Notes under the pieces: model-generated
Seen by the model: only the letters and a program-made list of their open reading frames with translations
Databases searched by the model: none
What the model was told of the DNA's origin: nothing
Translations under genes and position numbers: made by a program
In this document: positions 62,633 through 64,000 of the stretch, one piece after another
Numbering within the stretch: the first letter of the stretch is position 1
Layout of the letters: every line of letters begins with the position of its first letter
Assembly (NCBI GenBank): GCA_017999615.1
Contig: JAGNLM010000001.1
Coordinates: 186,001 to 250,000 of the forward strand
From: Gammaproteobacteria bacterium
Lineage (GTDB): Bacteria; Pseudomonadota; Gammaproteobacteria; JAABTG01
Direction of reading: 5' to 3'
Length of the DNA: 64,000 nucleotides

Positions 62633-64000
62633 TCAGGCGCGCCGGGCCACCTCCTCGGGCTCCGGCAGGCCGATGGGCTCCAGGGCCGGCCTCGGCGCGC
62701 TCGCCGGCTCGCGGGTGGGCAGGGCGTTGGCAAGCGAGGTCACCAGGGCCGCCGCGTAGGGCAGCGACTGGGCAAGCAGCACCACCGCCCAGAGCGTCAC
62801 CTCCGCCCCTTGCGTCCCGAAGCGCAGCACCGTGCCCGCCGAGGCGAGCCACAGGGCGGCCATCGCCAGCGACTCCTCGCGGGCCATGGACAGGCCGAGC
62901 GCGAGGCCCGGCTTCTCTTCGGCCTTCGGGGTGCGCAGGAAGGGCACCTTGTTGGTCACCATGCCCTGCAGCATGGCGCGCCCGATGACGTGGGTGAGCG
63001 ACATGCCGGCGATCGCCGCGCCGATGCGCTGGCTCCAATCGCAGGGAACGCGGGCGGCGTAGAGCGAGAGCGAGTGCACCAGCTTGAACACCAGCACCCC
63101 GAGCACCGGGAGCAGCACGCCCACCGGCGGGAAATCGAAGTGCTGGGGCCAGAACAGCATCGCGGCGGTCCAGGCCAGCGCGACCCCGGTGAACACGAAG
63201 TACAGGCCCTCGGCAACCCAGGGCAGCCAGCCCATGATGAAGTGGTAGCGCTGGGCTCCGTCGAGCTTGCTCTCCGCGCGGCCGGTCAGGGCGCGCCAGT
63301 GACCCTTCAGGATCTGCATCGCGCCGTACGCCCACCGGAACCGCTGCTTGCGGTAGGCGCCGAAGGAGTGCGGGGTCAGCCCGCGCCCGTAGACGTGGTT
63401 GACGTACACCGACTCGTAGCCCGACTCGAGCAGCCGCAGGCCGAGCTCCGCGTCCTCGCAGATGGTCCACTCGGCCCAGCCGCCCAGGACCTCGAGCGCG
63501 GGGCGCCGGATGAGGGTCATGGTGCCGTGCTGGATGATCGCGTTGCGCTCGTTGCGGTGGACCATGCCGAGGTGGAAGAAGCCGGCGTACTCCCAGTTGA
63601 TCATCTCCTGGAAGCGCTTGCCCTCCCAGGCGCGGTGGTCCTGGGGCGCCTGCACGAAGCCCACTTCGGGGCGGTTGAAGTGCGGAACCAGGCCCTTCAG
63701 CCAGTCGCGCTCCACCACGTAGTCGCTGTCCACCACGCCGACGATCTCCGCGTCCGGGGCGGTCTCGCGCAGGGCGAAGTTGAGCGCGCCCGCCTTGAAG
63801 CCAGGCCACTTGCCGAGGCTGTAGAAGCGGAAGCGCTCACCGAGCTGGCGGCAGTGCGCCTCGACCGGCTTCCAGGTCTCGGGGTCCGGCGTGTTGTTGT
63901 CGATCACCAGGACCTCGAAGTCCGGGTAGTCGAGGGCGGCGAGGCTGTCCAGGGTCTCGATGACGAGGTCCGCCGGCTCGTTGCAGATCGCCAGGTGCAG
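62633..64000 (-). CDS. Membrane glycosyltransferase family 2 (5' end outside window)
   Basis: 456 codons visible; the reading frame is open to base 64000, so the N-terminus is missing. The visible part starts LHLAICNEPADLVIETLDSL. Catalytic motifs: VGVVDSDYVVERDWLK (DxD), GGWAEWTICEDAELGLRLLE, and the processive Q-x-x-R-W in RKQRFRWAYG. Four or more C-terminal TM segments follow. This is the cellulose synthase/MdoH/NdvB-like group of processive beta-glycan synthases; the polymer is unknown. Convergent with the ArnT-like gene. Confidence 0.88.
   Translation of the reverse strand: MHLAICNEPADLVIETLDSLAALDYPDFEVLVIDNNTPDPETWKPVEAHCRQLGERFRFYSLGKWPGFKAGALNFALRETAPDAEIVGVVDSDYVVERDWLKGLVPHFNRPEVGFVQAPQDHRAWEGKRFQEMINWEYAGFFHLGMVHRNERNAIIQHGTMTLIRRPALEVLGGWAEWTICEDAELGLRLLESGYESVYVNHVYGRGLTPHSFGAYRKQRFRWAYGAMQILKGHWRALTGRAESKLDGAQRYHFIMGWLPWVAEGLYFVFTGVALAWTAAMLFWPQHFDFPPVGVLLPVLGVLVFKLVHSLSLYAARVPCDWSQRIGAAIAGMSLTHVIGRAMLQGMVTNKVPFLRTPKAEEKPGLALGLSMAREESLAMAALWLASAGTVLRFGTQGAEVTLWAVVLLAQSLPYAAALVTSLANALPTREPASAPRPALEPIGLPEPEEVARRA

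Overview
The window is 64 kb of very GC-rich chromosomal DNA, densely packed with housekeeping genes of a gammaproteobacterium. The gene orders glnA-ntrBC, glyQ-glyS-gmhB-plsC, mnmG-rsmG-parAB-atpIBEFHAGDC-glmU-glmS, argC-erpA and ilvBHC-pssA-leuA point to this class. A Tat-exported thiosulfohydrolase SoxB, an aspartate-type HemB and an unusual ATP synthase c subunit suggest a sulfur-oxidising, Chromatiales-like lineage. The genus cannot be fixed from the sequence alone. I see no tRNA, rRNA, insertion sequence, prophage or CRISPR array.

Layout. 1-5.5 kb: nitrogen control (glnA 3' end, a DUF4124 protein, ntrB, ntrC) and an exopolyphosphatase. 5.5-13.3 kb, minus strand: hemB, an orphan ParA ATPase, a secreted DUF4412-like protein, and an RND pump with its membrane-fusion partner. 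13.3-20.2 kb, minus strand: an SCP2-like protein, plsC, gmhB, glyS, glyQ and speA. 20.4-25.9 kb: a 35-residue lysine-rich protein, murI, then mnmG-rsmG-parA-parB. 25.9-36.2 kb: the complete nine-gene ATP synthase operon, a C-terminally truncated glmU, and glmS. 36.2-39.5 kb, minus strand: thiD-thiE-hemL and a class II aldolase. 39.6-45.1 kb: soxB, argC, erpA, tyrS and a lipoprotein. 45.2-47.5 kb, minus strand: proS and a second DUF4124 protein. 47.8-58.2 kb: ilvB-ilvH-ilvC, pssA, a leucine-rich leader ORF, leuA, a family-4 uracil-DNA glycosylase, rimI, cysM, a 3'-5' exonuclease and rlmD. 58.2-64 kb: a YgiQ-type radical SAM protein, an ArnC-like/ArnT-like glycosyltransferase pair and a membrane glycosyltransferase that runs off the edge.

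How the genes work together. GlnA, NtrB and NtrC form the nitrogen circuit. IlvBHC and LeuA form the branched-chain amino acid block, with leuA apparently under leader-peptide control. ParAB sits beside the ATP synthase. GlmU and GlmS, encoded side by side, supply amino-sugar precursor for the cell wall. Many neighbouring genes overlap by 4 or 8 bases, so translational coupling is the rule, and GTG or TTG starts are common.

No wholly new multi-gene system is visible. The features most worth a second look are the truncated GlmU, the leucine-rich leader before leuA, the promoter-terminator unit before argC, the altered glycine motif in AtpE, the proline-rich tail on the RND pump, the cysteine-repeat tail on ErpA, the orphan ParA next to hemB, the orphan soxB, and ntrB lacking any usable canonical start codon.
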